Below, piece by piece: positions 26,739 to 36,189 of a stretch of DNA of 64,000 nt; position 1 is the first letter of the stretch; each line of letters opens with the position of its first letter. The DNA comes from Pelagerythrobacter sp041912895 (GTDB lineage Bacteria; Pseudomonadota; Alphaproteobacteria; Sphingomonadales; Sphingomonadaceae): NCBI RefSeq assembly GCF_041912895.1, contig NZ_JAYSGI010000001.1, forward strand, positions 620,001-684,000, read 5' to 3'. A program made the translations under genes and the position numbers. A model generated the notes under the pieces. It saw only the letters and a program-made list of their open reading frames with translations, did no database searches and was not told the origin of the DNA.

Positions 26739-27890
26739 GTGGCAACCGCACTCTACATCCACTGGCCGTTCTGCCTGAAGAAATGCCCTTATTGCGACTT
26801 CAACAGTCATGTGCGCGCCAGCGTCGATCACGCGGCGTGGCAGGCCGCGCTGGTCGCCGACATGCGGCACGAAGCCGCACTGGCGGGCGGCGCGCCGCTC
26901 GAATCGATCTTCTTCGGTGGCGGCACGCCGTCGCTGATGCCCCCCGACCTCGTCGGTGAATTGCTCGCCGAAGCCGAGCGGCTGTGGGGCTTCGCGTCCG
27001 ACATCGAGATCACGCTGGAGGCCAATCCCTCGTCGGTGGAGGCGGCGGCGTTCGCGGGGCTGGCGGCGGCGGGGATCAACCGCGTTTCGCTCGGGCTGCA
27101 GGCGCTCGACGACGCGACGCTGCGCTTTCTCGGGCGACTGCATGACGTCAACCAAGGGCTCGCCGCGCTCGACGTGGCGCAGCGCCGGTTCGCGCGCGTC
27201 AGCTTCGATCTGATCTACGCCCAACCGGGACAGACCGAGGCCGAGTGGGACGCCGAACTGACCCGCGCGCTCGGCTTCGGCACCGGGCACCTGTCGCTTT
27301 ACCAGCTGACGATCGAGCCCAACACGCGCTTCGCCACCGATGTGCGGCGCGGCGTCTTCGCCCCGCTCGACGACGATCCTTCCGCCGAACTGTTCGAGCT
27401 GACCCGCGCGCTGACCGCCCGTGCGGGCCTGCCCGCCTACGAAGTCAGCAACCACGCCCGGCCAGGGCAGGAGAGCCGCCACAACCTCGCCTACTGGCGC
27501 TACCGCGACTATTGCGGGATCGGCCCCGGCGCGCATGGGCGGCGGGGCGACAGGGCGACGCAGCGGCACAGGAAGCCGGAGAACTGGCTCGCGGCGGTCG
27601 AGGGGCATGGCCACGGCATCCGTGAGGATACGCCGCTGACGCCCGCCACGCGCGCGTCGGAAGCGCTGCTGATGGGGTTGCGGCTCGCCGAGGGAATTTC
27701 GCTCTCCAATATCGCCACGCGCTTCGGTTTCGACCCTGCGCATCTGGTCGATCCGCACGCGCTCGACATGCTCATGCGCCTCGGCTTCGTCGAGCGGAAC
27801 GATGATCGGCTAACGGTCACCACGCGGGGAATGCCGGTGCTCGACGCGGTGCTCGGCGAACTCGTCCATCCGGCACTGGTAGCAGCATGA
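26739..27890 (+). CDS. hemW: Radical SAM haem chaperone HemW
   Basis: A 383-residue cytosolic protein that binds a 4Fe-4S cluster, SAM and haem and inserts haem into respiratory proteins; formerly misnamed coproporphyrinogen oxidase HemN. The radical SAM cluster motif is CLKKCPYCDFNSH, followed by FFGGGTPSLM, ITLEANPSS, NRVSLGLQAL and LYQLTIEPNT. The C-terminal HemN_C domain is present. Start is GTG at 26739 with AAAGGA upstream. The stop overlaps the xerC start (ATGA). Confidence 0.94.
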   Translation: MATALYIHWPFCLKKCPYCDFNSHVRASVDHAAWQAALVADMRHEAALAGGAPLESIFFGGGTPSLMPPDLVGELLAEAERLWGFASDIEITLEANPSSVEAAAFAGLAAAGINRVSLGLQALDDATLRFLGRLHDVNQGLAALDVAQRRFARVSFDLIYAQPGQTEAEWDAELTRALGFGTGHLSLYQLTIEPNTRFATDVRRGVFAPLDDDPSAELFELTRALTARAGLPAYEVSNHARPGQESRHNLAYWRYRDYCGIGPGAHGRRGDRATQRHRKPENWLAAVEGHGHGIREDTPLTPATRASEALLMGLRLAEGISLSNIATRFGFDPAHLVDPHALDMLMRLGFVERNDDRLTVTTRGMPVLDAVLGELVHPALVAA

Positions 27891-28780
27891 GCATGGCCGA
27901 TCTGCTGGAAGGCTGGCACCAGCATCTCGCCACCGGCCGCCGCCGCTCGCCGCACACGGTGCGCGCCTATCTGGCAGCCGCGCGCAACCTGCTCGCCGCG
28001 ACCGGGATCGAACACTGGGACGATGTCGCGCGCCTCGACACTGGTGCCCTGCGCGCCCAGCTCGCCCGCCGCCGGGCGGACGGTCTCTCCAACGCCTCGA
28101 CGGCGCGCGAGCTCTCCGCGCTCAAGGCGTTCGTCGCCCACGCGCGCGAGCGGACGGGGGCCGGCGAAGCCACCCCGCCCCGCCTGCGCGGCCCGCGGAT
28201 CAAGAAGGGCCTGCCCCGCCCGGTAACGCCCGACGACGCGGGCAACCTCGCCGATCTGGTCGCTGCCGACGCGGCGGAGGAATGGATCGGCGCGCGCGAC
28301 CGCGCGGTGCTGCTGCTGCTCTACGGTGCGGGCCTGCGCATCGCCGAGGCGCTCTCGCTCACCGGCGGCGACGCGCCGCTGGGCGAAACGCTGACGGTCA
28401 CCGGCAAGGGCGGCAAGCAGCGCGTGGTGCCGATCTTGCCGATCGTACGCGAGGCGGTGGCCGACTACACGCGCCGCTGCCCCTGGCCGCTCGGGCGCGA
28501 GGAGCCGCTGTTTCGCGGGGCGAAGGGCGGCGCGCTCAATCAGGGCATGGTGCAGAAGGCGACCGCGCGCGCGCGCATCGCGCTCGGCCTGCCCGCCACC
28601 GCGACCCCGCATGCGCTGCGCCACTCGTTCGCCACCCACCTGCTCGGCGCGGGGGCGGACCTGCGCAGTCTGCAGGAGCTGCTCGGCCACGCGAGCCTCG
28701 GTTCGACGCAAATCTACACGAAGGTCGACGCCGCGACGCTGCTCGATACCTACCGCGCGGCACATCCGCGCGAGCGCTAA
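27887..28780 (+). CDS. xerC: Tyrosine recombinase XerC (chromosome dimer resolution)
   Basis: A 297-residue site-specific recombinase. The N-terminal SAM-like core-binding domain (WHQHLATGRRRSPHTVRAYL) and the catalytic domain are complete: Arg in YGAGLRIAEAL, Lys in GKGGKQRVVP, His-x-x-Arg in HALRHSFATHLL, His in LLGHASLGSTQIYTKV and the nucleophilic Tyr in the same segment. The start overlaps hemW by four bases, so it is a housekeeping gene in an operon rather than an integrase of a mobile element. XerC is preferred over XerD from the hemW context; the distinction is not certain. Confidence 0.88.
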   Translation: MSMADLLEGWHQHLATGRRRSPHTVRAYLAAARNLLAATGIEHWDDVARLDTGALRAQLARRRADGLSNASTARELSALKAFVAHARERTGAGEATPPRLRGPRIKKGLPRPVTPDDAGNLADLVAADAAEEWIGARDRAVLLLLYGAGLRIAEALSLTGGDAPLGETLTVTGKGGKQRVVPILPIVREAVADYTRRCPWPLGREEPLFRGAKGGALNQGMVQKATARARIALGLPATATPHALRHSFATHLLGAGADLRSLQELLGHASLGSTQIYTKVDAATLLDTYRAAHPRER

Positions 28781-28782
28781 CG

Positions 28783-29388
28783 CTAGCGCTGATCGTGTGG
28801 CTTCCAGGTGATGACGCGGTAGAGGTACAGCGCGACCACCAGCGCCGCGACCACCAGTGCCAGCGGTCCGATCAGGTGCTCGAACTGCGCGAAACGGCGG
28901 CCGAACCAGCTGCCCGCCCCGGCGAGCGCGGCGATCCATATCGCCGAACCCGCGGCGGTCCATATCAGGAACTTGATCTGCGACATGCCGACCATGCCGG
29001 CGGGCAGCGACACCATCGTCCGCGCGACCGGCATGAAGCGCATGACGAAGACGATGCCCGAGCCGTAGCGGATGAACCAGTCGTGGAGCTTTTCCACCTC
29101 TTCCCAGTCTAGCGTCAGCCAGCGGCCGTAGCGGTCGATCAGGGGTTTGAGGCGTTCGTAGCCGATCCAGCGGCCGATCCCGTACCAGACGTAGTTGCCG
29201 AGGACGGTGCCTGCGACCGCGACCGCGACCAGCGTCCAGAAATCGAAGCGCCCCTGCGACACCGCGACGCCGCCCAGGCCCATGATGACTTCCGACGGGA
29301 TGGGCGGGAACACGTTCTCGAGGAACATGAGGATCGCGATGCCGAGGTAGCCCCAGCCTTCGATCAGATCGAGGATGAAATTGGTCAT
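28783..29388 (-). CDS. DedA family membrane protein
   Basis: A 201-residue protein with four to five membrane segments and the SNARE-assoc/VTT-type core: FLENVFPPIPSEVIMGLGG, a conserved acidic and Pro-rich re-entrant loop, GNYVWYGIGRWIGYERL, and FVMRFMPVARTMVSLPAG with the essential Arg residues of the family. DedA proteins help recycle undecaprenyl phosphate or move phospholipid and support pH/envelope homeostasis. Start ATG at 29388; the longer frame upstream is not coding. It is convergent with xerC. Confidence 0.92.
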   Translation of the reverse strand: MTNFILDLIEGWGYLGIAILMFLENVFPPIPSEVIMGLGGVAVSQGRFDFWTLVAVAVAGTVLGNYVWYGIGRWIGYERLKPLIDRYGRWLTLDWEEVEKLHDWFIRYGSGIVFVMRFMPVARTMVSLPAGMVGMSQIKFLIWTAAGSAIWIAALAGAGSWFGRRFAQFEHLIGPLALVVAALVVALYLYRVITWKPHDQR

Positions 29389-29402
29389 GCCGGAGCGGGC
29401 CG

Positions 29403-30371
29403 TTATCCGGCGGCGGCGCCCTCCGCAAGCCTGCGCTCGATCGCATCCCAGATGCGTGCGCCGGTATCGGTGCCGTTGAAGCGGTCGATCGCGACGATGC
29501 CGGTGGGGCTGGTGACGTTGATCTCGGTCAGCCACTTGCCGCCGATCACGTCGATCCCGACGAACACGAGGCCGCGCCGCTTCAACTCCGGCCCCATCGC
29601 GGCGCAGATCTCTTCCTCGCGCGCGGTCAGCTGGGCAGCTTCGGCATGGCCGCCCTGTGCAAGGTTCGAACGGAACTCACCTTCACCCGGGAAGCGGTTG
29701 ATCGCGCCCGCGAATTCGCCGTCGACCAGCACGATACGCTTGTCCCCCTCGGCCACTTCGGGAAGGAAGGGCTGGACCATGTGCGGTTCGGGCCAGGTCT
29801 GGTTGAAGACTTCGGACAGCGCCGAGAGGTTGGTCCCCTCCGCGTCGATGCGAAAGATCGCCTTGCCGCCGTTGCCGTGGAGCGGCTTGACCACCACCGA
29901 GCCGTGCTTCTTCTGGAACGCGCGGATATCCTCGAGCCGCCGGGCGACCAGCGTCGGCGGCATGAAGCGCGCGTAATCGAGCACGAACATCTTTTCCGGC
30001 GCGTTCACCACCTCGCGCGGATCGTTGACCACCAGCGTCTCGCCCTTCAGCCGGTCGAGCAGCAGCGCGGCGCTGATGTAGCCCAGATGAAAGGGCGGAT
30101 CCTGCCGCATCAGCACCACGTCGATATCGCGCCCGAGGTCGATCTTTGCCCGCTCGCCCTGCCAGGCGAAGTGATCGCCCGGCGTGTTTTGCACGGAAAC
30201 CTCGCGCGCCCAGGCACTTACGCGGCCTTCCTCCCACGCGAGCGAAGTGACGTCATAGTGCCACAGCCGATGCCCACGCGCTTGCGCCGACAGCATCAGC
30301 GCGAACGACGAATCGCCGGCGATGTTGACCGTTTCGATCGGGTCCATCTGGACGGCGACGCGCAAACTCAT
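29403..30371 (-). CDS. gshB: Glutathione synthase
   Basis: A 322-residue ATP-grasp ligase joining glycine to gamma-glutamylcysteine. N-terminus MSLRVAVQMDPIETVNIAGDS is the family standard; DVVLMRQDPPFHLGYI, NDPREVVNAPEKMFVLDYA, GSVVVKPLHGNGGKAIFRI (ATP loop) and FVGIDVIGGKWLTEINVTSPTG (metal-binding end) follow. Start ATG at 30371 chosen over an upstream one at 30431. Last gene of a minus-strand run rsmI-yraN-gshB. Confidence 0.97.
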   Translation of the reverse strand: MSLRVAVQMDPIETVNIAGDSSFALMLSAQARGHRLWHYDVTSLAWEEGRVSAWAREVSVQNTPGDHFAWQGERAKIDLGRDIDVVLMRQDPPFHLGYISAALLLDRLKGETLVVNDPREVVNAPEKMFVLDYARFMPPTLVARRLEDIRAFQKKHGSVVVKPLHGNGGKAIFRIDAEGTNLSALSEVFNQTWPEPHMVQPFLPEVAEGDKRIVLVDGEFAGAINRFPGEGEFRSNLAQGGHAEAAQLTAREEEICAAMGPELKRRGLVFVGIDVIGGKWLTEINVTSPTGIVAIDRFNGTDTGARIWDAIERRLAEGAAAG

Positions 30372-30381
30372 TCTCGTTCCT

Positions 30382-30732
30382 TCAGGGCTGCCAAGCGTTG
30401 ACGATGTGGCGGGGGAAGCCGCCCGGCGCAAGGAGCAGCACGTCGATGCGGATATCCTCGCCCTCGGTGGCGTATTCGTGCGCCACCGCCTCGACCGCAG
30501 CGGCGACGCGGCTCAGGCGGTATTCGTCGATCGCGTGATCGAGTTCGGCGGTGGATCCGCGCCACTTGACCTCGACGAAGGCGATCGTGCCGCCGCGCTT
30601 GCACACGAGGTCGATCTCGCCGAGCGGCGTCCGGCGCCGCCGGTCGAGCACGCGCCAGCCTTTCATCTGGAGCCACAGCGCCGCGCGCCCTTCCCCCTCG
30701 CGTCCCTGCCGTTCGGCGCGCTGGCGCTTCAT
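30382..30732 (-). CDS. yraN: YraN family (UPF0102) endonuclease-like protein
   Basis: A 116-residue protein with a restriction-endonuclease-like fold: LGEIDLVCKRGGTIAFVEVKWR holds the E-D-(x)n-E-x-K metal site. RsmI and YraN are neighbours in many proteobacteria; a role in DNA processing has been proposed but is unproven. The start overlaps the rsmI stop by four bases (ATGA), indicating coupling. Confidence 0.92.
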   Translation of the reverse strand: MKRQRAERQGREGEGRAALWLQMKGWRVLDRRRRTPLGEIDLVCKRGGTIAFVEVKWRGSTAELDHAIDEYRLSRVAAAVEAVAHEYATEGEDIRIDVLLLAPGGFPRHIVNAWQP

Positions 30733-31580
30733 CGGCGCAGTTCGAGCGCGCGGGCATAGAGCGCCTTGCGATCCTGCCCGGTCGCCTTCGACACTTGCGC
30801 CGCCGCCTGCGACGCTTTCGCGGTTTCGAGCGCCGCGCGCAGCAGGGCGTCGACGTCATGGTCGCCCGGGGGCTCGTCGCCTGCGGGCGCGATCATCAGC
30901 ACGATCTCGCCCTTGGGCGGATGCGCCGCGTAATGTTCCGCAAGGTCTTCCGCGCTGCCGGTCCGGCATTCCTCGTGCAGCTTGGTCACCTCGCGCGCGA
31001 CCGCTACCTCGCGGCCCGGCAACACCTCGCCGATCGCCGCGAGCGATTTTGTCAGCCGCGGCGCGGTTTCGTAGAAGATCGCGGTCGCCTGCGCCCCAGC
31101 GACCGATTCCAGCGCCGCACGCCGGGCCTTGTCCTTGTTCGGCAGGAAGCCGGCGAACAGGAAGCGGTCGTTCGGCAGACCGGAGAGCGTCAGCCCCGCA
31201 ATCGCCGCGCAGGCGCCGGGCAACGTGGTTACGGGAACGCCCGCCGCGCGCGCGTCGCGCACCAGCCGGTATCCGGGGTCCGACACCAGCGGCGTGCCCG
31301 CGTCGCTGACCAGCGCAACCGCCTTCTCGTGCATCGAGGCGACGAGGCGCGCGCGATCCTTCTCCCCGGCGTGATCGTCGTACCGCCACAGCGGTTTCGA
31401 CAGGCCGAGGTGCTTCATCAGCTTGCCGGTCACGCGCGTATCCTCGCACGCCACGCCGTCGCACCGTGCCAGCGTCTCGGCTGCCCGCATGGTAATGTCG
31501 CCGAGATTGCCAATCGGGGTCGCGACTATATAGAGACCGGGCTGGAGAGGTTGGTGGGCCACCTCCGCACCAATGGACAC
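30729..31580 (-). CDS. rsmI: 16S rRNA (cytidine-1402-2'-O)-methyltransferase RsmI
   Basis: A ~283-residue SAM-dependent tetrapyrrole-methylase-fold enzyme that 2'-O-methylates C1402 in the 16S rRNA decoding centre. Motifs: GLYIVATPIGNLGDITMRA at the start, CEDTRVTGKLMKHLG, ALVSDAGTPLVSDPGYRLV, FLFAGFLPNK and AIFYETAPRL. The start is uncertain: GTG at 31580, GTG at 31562, or TTG at 31598; all precede the conserved GLYIVATP. The gene is divergent from the LpoA-like lipoprotein, matching the yraL/yraM arrangement of enterobacteria. Confidence 0.93.
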   Translation of the reverse strand: MSIGAEVAHQPLQPGLYIVATPIGNLGDITMRAAETLARCDGVACEDTRVTGKLMKHLGLSKPLWRYDDHAGEKDRARLVASMHEKAVALVSDAGTPLVSDPGYRLVRDARAAGVPVTTLPGACAAIAGLTLSGLPNDRFLFAGFLPNKDKARRAALESVAGAQATAIFYETAPRLTKSLAAIGEVLPGREVAVAREVTKLHEECRTGSAEDLAEHYAAHPPKGEIVLMIAPAGDEPPGDHDVDALLRAALETAKASQAAAQVSKATGQDRKALYARALELRR

Positions 31581-31600
31581 GACGAAGGGGAGCCGCAAGC

Positions 31601-32758
31601 ATGAAGCGTTGGAAACTGGATCGGCGGATGCTGGTTATCGCCGGGGCAAGCGCCCTGTTGGCGGGGTGCCAGATCATTCCCAAGGGGCCGACCACTTCCA
31701 CCGCGCCCGAGCCGGGCCCGACCCCGACGCCCACCGAATCGAATCTGCCGCAGGACGAAGCCCGCCACCGCGTCGCCCTGCTGGTGCCGATGTCGGGCAC
31801 CAACGGCGCGGTCGGCCAGTCGATCGCCAATGCCACCACGATGGCGCTGCTCGACACCAATGCCGACAGCCTGCGCATCACCACCTACGACACCTCCGGC
31901 AACGCTGGCGACGCCGCGCGCCGCGCGATCGCCGACGGCAACAAGCTGATCCTCGGCCCGCTGCTCGGCGGCAACGTGCCTTCGGTGCTCGCCCAGGCGC
32001 GCCCGGCCAACGTGCCGCTGATCGCCTTCTCCAACGATACCGGCGTCGCCGGGCCGAACGTCTTCGTCATGGGCCATATCCCCGAACAGTCGATCGCGCG
32101 CAGCGTCGGCTACGCGCGCCAGCGCGGCGCGACCGATTTCGCCGCGATCGTGCCGGAAGGCGAATACGGGCGCCGGGCGGAAGCCGCGCTGTCGAATGCG
32201 GTCAACGGAACGGGTGGCCGCGTGGTCGCGAGCGAGACTTACGCCCGCGGCAACACCTCGATCGTCAGCGCGGCGCAGCGGCTGGCGCAGCAGGGCGGCT
32301 ACGACACCGTGCTGATTGCCGACGGCGCGCGCCTTGCGGCGCAGGCGGCGGGCGAGTTGCGGACGGACGCCGGCGGCACGCGGATCATCGGCACCGAACT
32401 GTGGAGCGGCGAAAGCGCGGTCACGAGCGCTTCCGCGCTGCGCGGCGCGCTGTTCTCCGCGGTGTCCGACGCGCGCTTCAAGCGGTTTTCCGACAGCTAT
32501 CGCAGCCGCTTCGGATCGCAGCCCTATCGCATCTCCACCCTCGGCTACGACGGCGTGCTGCTGGCGTTGCGCGTCGCGCAGGACTGGCGCGTGGGCAGCG
32601 ACTTCCCGACCGCGCAGCTCTACGAGGAAGGCGGCTTCCTCGGTCTCGACGGCCCGTTCCGCTTCGGGCGCAGCGGCGTGATCGAACGGGCGATGGAGGT
32701 GCGCGAGGTGCGCGAGGGGCAGGTCGCGATCGTCGCGCCCGCGCCGACCGGCTTCTGA
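31601..32758 (+). CDS. LpoA-like penicillin-binding protein activator (periplasmic lipoprotein)
   Basis: A 385-residue lipoprotein (lipobox LLAGC, Cys about 23) with a Pro/Thr-rich linker and a type I periplasmic-binding-protein domain: VALLVPMSGTNGAVGQSIANA, LILGPLLGGNVPS, VPLIAFSNDTGVAGPNVFVMG and ISTLGYDGVLLALR. It corresponds to the C-terminal half of enterobacterial LpoA; the TPR-like N-terminal half is absent, as usual in alphaproteobacteria. Predicted to activate a class A peptidoglycan synthase from the outer membrane or to bind a ligand; direct evidence is lacking. Divergence from rsmI supports the assignment. Confidence 0.82.
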   Translation: MKRWKLDRRMLVIAGASALLAGCQIIPKGPTTSTAPEPGPTPTPTESNLPQDEARHRVALLVPMSGTNGAVGQSIANATTMALLDTNADSLRITTYDTSGNAGDAARRAIADGNKLILGPLLGGNVPSVLAQARPANVPLIAFSNDTGVAGPNVFVMGHIPEQSIARSVGYARQRGATDFAAIVPEGEYGRRAEAALSNAVNGTGGRVVASETYARGNTSIVSAAQRLAQQGGYDTVLIADGARLAAQAAGELRTDAGGTRIIGTELWSGESAVTSASALRGALFSAVSDARFKRFSDSYRSRFGSQPYRISTLGYDGVLLALRVAQDWRVGSDFPTAQLYEEGGFLGLDGPFRFGRSGVIERAMEVREVREGQVAIVAPAPTGF

Positions 32759-32821
32759 CGCTGACGATAACGTGCCCGCCGCCGCTTGAAGGTCCGCGAA
32801 TCCGCGGCCAATAGCACTCGT

Positions 32822-34798
32822 ATGTCAGAAGACCTGTTTGCCGACACGCCCGCTTCGAGCGGCGACTACGATGCCTCCTCGATCGAGGTGCTGGAAGGGC
32901 TCGAGCCCGTCCGCCGCCGCCCCGGAATGTACATCGGCGGCACCGACGACCGCGCGCTGCATCACCTCGCCGCCGAAGTGCTCGACAACGCGATGGACGA
33001 GGCGGTGGCGGGGCACGCCACCCGGATCGAGGTGAGCCTGGAGGAAGGCAACCGCATCGCCATCGCCGACAATGGGCGCGGGATGCCGGTGGCCGAGCAT
33101 CCCAAGTTTCCCGGCAAGTCGACGCTCGAGGTGATCCTCGGCACGCTGCATTCGGGCGGCAAGTTCTCAGGGAAAGCCTACGCCACCAGCGGCGGCCTGC
33201 ACGGCGTCGGCGTGAGCGTGGTCAACGCGCTGTCGAGCCACACCCGGGTCGAGGTCGCGCGCGACCGCCAGCTCTATGCGCAGGAATTCGCGCGCGGCGA
33301 GACGCTGGGCAAGTTGCAGGAACTGGGCCCGACGCCGAACCGCCGCGGGACCACGGTCGCCTTCACCCCCGACACCGAGATCTTCGGCGACCGCCAGTTC
33401 AGCCCCAAGCGCCTCTACAAGCTGGCACGATCGAAGGCGTACCTGTTCGCCGGGGTCGAGATCCGCTGGAAATGCGCCGCCTCGCTCGCCAGCGAGGACG
33501 TTCCGGCCGAAGCGGTGTTCAAGTTCCCCGGCGGGCTCGCCGATCATCTGGCCGAGCAGGTCGGCGAGCGCGAGTGCGTCACCAGCCAGCCCTTCGCGGG
33601 CAGCCAGGAATTCGCCGACCAGCAGGGCCGCGTCGAATGGGCGATCGCCTGGCCGCTGTGGTCCGATGGCTCGACGAGCTGGTACTGCAACACCGTGCCG
33701 ACCCCCGACGGCGGTACGCACGAGCAGGGCCTGCGCGCCGCGCTGACCAAGGGGCTGCGCGCGTTCGGCGAGCTGACCGGCCAGAAGAAGGCGAAGGACA
33801 TCTCCGCCGACGACGTGATGACCGGCGCCGAGATCATGCTCAGCGTGTTCATCCGCGATCCGCAGTTCCAGAGCCAGACCAAGGACCGCCTGACCAGCCC
33901 CGAGGCCGCGCGCCTGGTCGAGAACGCGGTCCGCGACCACTTCGACCATTTCCTGTCCGACAACATGGAGCGCGGGCGCGCGCTGCTCGGCAGCGTGATG
34001 GAGCGGATGGACGAGCGCCTGCGCCGCAAGGCCGAGCGCGAGGTCAAGCGCAAGACCGCGACCAACGCCAAGAAGCTGCGCCTGCCCGGCAAGCTGACCG
34101 ACTGTTCGGGCGAAGGCAGCGGCGAGACCGAGCTGTTCATCGTCGAGGGCGACAGCGCCGGGGGCAGCGCCAAGCAGGCGCGCAACCGCAAGACGCAGGC
34201 GATCCTGCCGATCCGCGGCAAGATCCTCAACGTCGCCAGCGCCAGCGCGGACAAGATCCGCGCCAACAGCGAAATCGCCGACCTGGTGCTCGCGATGGGT
34301 TGCGGCACGCGCAAGGATTGCGATGCGGAAGGCCTGCGCTACGACCGCATCGTCATCATGACCGACGCCGATGTCGACGGCGCGCATATCGCCACGCTGC
34401 TGATGACGTTCTTCTTCCAGGAAATGCCCGACATAGTCCGGCGCGGGCACCTGTTCCTCGCCCAGCCCCCGCTCTATCGCCTGACCGCGGGCAAGGAGAG
34501 CGCCTATGCCCGCGACGACGCGCACCGCGCCGAACTGGAAGCGACCACGTTCAAGGGCAAGAAGGTCGAGGTCTCGCGCTTCAAGGGCCTCGGCGAGATG
34601 AACCCACAGCAATTGCGCGAAACCACGATGAACCCGGAAACGCGCAGCCTGATCCGCATCACCCTCCCCGCCGAACACGAGCAGCGGCACGCGGTGAAGG
34701 AACTGGTCGACCAGCTCATGGGCCGCAACCCGGAACACCGCTTCAACTTCATCCAGAACCGCGCGGGCGAATTCGACCGCGAGATGATCGACGCTTAG
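32822..34798 (+). CDS. parE: DNA topoisomerase IV subunit B
   Basis: A 658-residue ATPase subunit of the decatenating type II topoisomerase. GHKL ATP site: EVLDNAMDEAVAGHA, IADNGRGMPV and SGGLHGVGVSVVNALS; transducer domain in the middle; Toprim domain FIVEGDSAGGSAKQARNRK with IMTDADVDGAHI; C-terminal SRFKGLGEMNPQQL. The AKQARNRKTQAILP form after EGDSAGG distinguishes ParE from GyrB (AKQGRDR). Start ATG at 32822 (MSEDLF). The gene overlaps the convergent hydrolase by four bases. Confidence 0.97.
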   Translation: MSEDLFADTPASSGDYDASSIEVLEGLEPVRRRPGMYIGGTDDRALHHLAAEVLDNAMDEAVAGHATRIEVSLEEGNRIAIADNGRGMPVAEHPKFPGKSTLEVILGTLHSGGKFSGKAYATSGGLHGVGVSVVNALSSHTRVEVARDRQLYAQEFARGETLGKLQELGPTPNRRGTTVAFTPDTEIFGDRQFSPKRLYKLARSKAYLFAGVEIRWKCAASLASEDVPAEAVFKFPGGLADHLAEQVGERECVTSQPFAGSQEFADQQGRVEWAIAWPLWSDGSTSWYCNTVPTPDGGTHEQGLRAALTKGLRAFGELTGQKKAKDISADDVMTGAEIMLSVFIRDPQFQSQTKDRLTSPEAARLVENAVRDHFDHFLSDNMERGRALLGSVMERMDERLRRKAEREVKRKTATNAKKLRLPGKLTDCSGEGSGETELFIVEGDSAGGSAKQARNRKTQAILPIRGKILNVASASADKIRANSEIADLVLAMGCGTRKDCDAEGLRYDRIVIMTDADVDGAHIATLLMTFFFQEMPDIVRRGHLFLAQPPLYRLTAGKESAYARDDAHRAELEATTFKGKKVEVSRFKGLGEMNPQQLRETTMNPETRSLIRITLPAEHEQRHAVKELVDQLMGRNPEHRFNFIQNRAGEFDREMIDA

Positions 34799-35562
34799 CT
34801 TGCGTCCGGCAGATAACGGCTCGCCCAAGCGGCGATGACGGTGGCGGCGAATTCGGCGTCGCGCGCTTCGAGCAGCAGGTGATCGGCGCCCGCGAGGCTG
34901 ACGAAGCTCTTGGGATGTTTCGCCGCTTCGAACAGCCGCGCGGCGTTCTCGATCCCGACGAGCTGGTCGGTGGGCGAATGCATGATCAGCAGCGGCCGGT
35001 CGAGTTCGCCGACTTCGCCCGCGAGGTCGACCCCGTGCAGGTGCTCAAGAAAGGCGCGCGAGATGGTAAACGGCCGTCCGCCGATCTCGACCTCGCCGCG
35101 CCCGTTCTTCTCGACCGCGTCGAGATCGCCCGAGAGCTGGTGCAGTACGTGCGCCACATCGGCGGGCGCGGCGATCGTCGCCACCGCGGCGACTTCCTTC
35201 AGTTCGCCCGCCGCCGCCAGCACCGCCGCCCCGCCGAGGCTGTGGCCGACCAGCAGCACGCCCGGGCCGAACCGGTCGACCAGCGCCGCGGTCGCGGCCT
35301 CGACGTCGCCGACATCGGCGGGAAAGCTGTCGGCGCCGAAATCGCCGCCGCTGTCGCCCAGCCCGGTGAAGTCGAACCGCAGGCACGCGATCCCGCGCCC
35401 GGCCAGCGCGCGGCTGACCGCGACCGCGGCGCGGCTTTGCTTGGTGCAGGTGAAGCAGTGGGCATAGAGCGCCGCCCCGCGCACCGGCCCGTCGGGCAGT
35501 TCGAGCGCGCCGGACAGGTCGTTGCCGGCGGGCCCGGCGATGGTCAGCGTTTCGGTCGGCAT
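34795..35562 (-). CDS. Alpha/beta hydrolase
   Basis: A 255-residue serine hydrolase. Nucleophile elbow LLVGHSLGGAAVL, acid residue region LIMHSPTDQLVGIENA and catalytic His in LAGADHLLLE. The N-terminal AHCFTCTKQSRAAVAVSRALA and FDFTGLGDSGGDF patterns match hydrolases that are often fused to an OsmC domain; no OsmC part is present here. Cytosolic, substrate unknown. ATG at 35562 with GGAG upstream; divergent from the sigma factor gene by about 100 bases. Confidence 0.9.
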   Translation of the reverse strand: MPTETLTIAGPAGNDLSGALELPDGPVRGAALYAHCFTCTKQSRAAVAVSRALAGRGIACLRFDFTGLGDSGGDFGADSFPADVGDVEAATAALVDRFGPGVLLVGHSLGGAAVLAAAGELKEVAAVATIAAPADVAHVLHQLSGDLDAVEKNGRGEVEIGGRPFTISRAFLEHLHGVDLAGEVGELDRPLLIMHSPTDQLVGIENAARLFEAAKHPKSFVSLAGADHLLLEARDAEFAATVIAAWASRYLPDAS

Positions 35563-35664
35563 GGGGTCTCCTCGGTCGGCGGGGCTTGATAGCAATGCGC
35601 CCGAGGCGGCGGAAAGTTTCGCCCGCCGCGTAAGAAATCCCGCCGCGATCGGACTAAGGGAGCC

Positions 35665-36189
35665 ATGGAGCAGGCACAGGACGATCTCTACCGCGAGGCG
35701 GGCGAGCATTTCGCCCCGGCTATCGCGCGCCTCGCCCGCGCGATGGAGCGCGATGCCGACAAGGCGCGCGACCTGGAGCAGGACATCCACTGCGAGCTGT
35801 GGCGCAGCTTCGCCCGGTTCGACAGGCGCTGCTCGCTCAAGACCTGGATTTACCGCGTCGCGCACAATGTCGCGGCCGATCACGTCGCCGCTGCGGCGAA
35901 CCGCCCGCGCCCAGTGCCGCTGGAGGAGATCGAGGCCCTGCCCGCTGCGGCCGACGCCGAGCGGCTGGCGGCGGAGAGCCATGCGATCGCCCGGGTGCGC
36001 GAATTGATCCGCCGTCTGTCCCCGCTCGACGCGCAGGCGATCGTGCTATGGCTCGAAGGTCAGAGCGGCGCGGAAATCGCCGAAATCACCGGCCTCGGCG
36101 TCAATGCCGCCAACGTGCGAATTCACCGGGTGAAGGCGCTGCTCGCCAATGCCTTTGCCGAGCCCGCGAAAGGAGGGGCCACGTCATGA
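35665..36189 (+). CDS. ECF-like RNA polymerase sigma factor
   Basis: A 174-residue sigma-70-family protein with only regions 2 and 4. Region 2 is visible as ARDLEQDIHCELWRSFARFDRRCSLKTWIYRVAHNVAADHV, which reads out the -10 element, and region 4 as LSPLDAQAIVLWLEGQSGAEIAEITGLGVNAANVRIHRVKALL, a helix-turn-helix. No sigma 1.1 or 3. ATG at 35665 follows AAGGGAG. The start of the next gene overlaps its stop (ATGA), so a membrane-bound regulator is the probable partner. Confidence 0.9.
   Translation: MEQAQDDLYREAGEHFAPAIARLARAMERDADKARDLEQDIHCELWRSFARFDRRCSLKTWIYRVAHNVAADHVAAAANRPRPVPLEEIEALPAAADAERLAAESHAIARVRELIRRLSPLDAQAIVLWLEGQSGAEIAEITGLGVNAANVRIHRVKALLANAFAEPAKGGATS

Noticed and set aside
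27887..28780. Integrase of a mobile element
   Set aside because: Tyrosine recombinase overlaps hemW, with no att repeats or phage genes; it fits housekeeping XerC better.
35563..35664. GGAA...CGTAA ECF-type promoter before the sigma factor gene
   Set aside because: The spacing between GGAA and CGT is about 14 bases, shorter than the 16-17 typical of ECF promoters, so not called.
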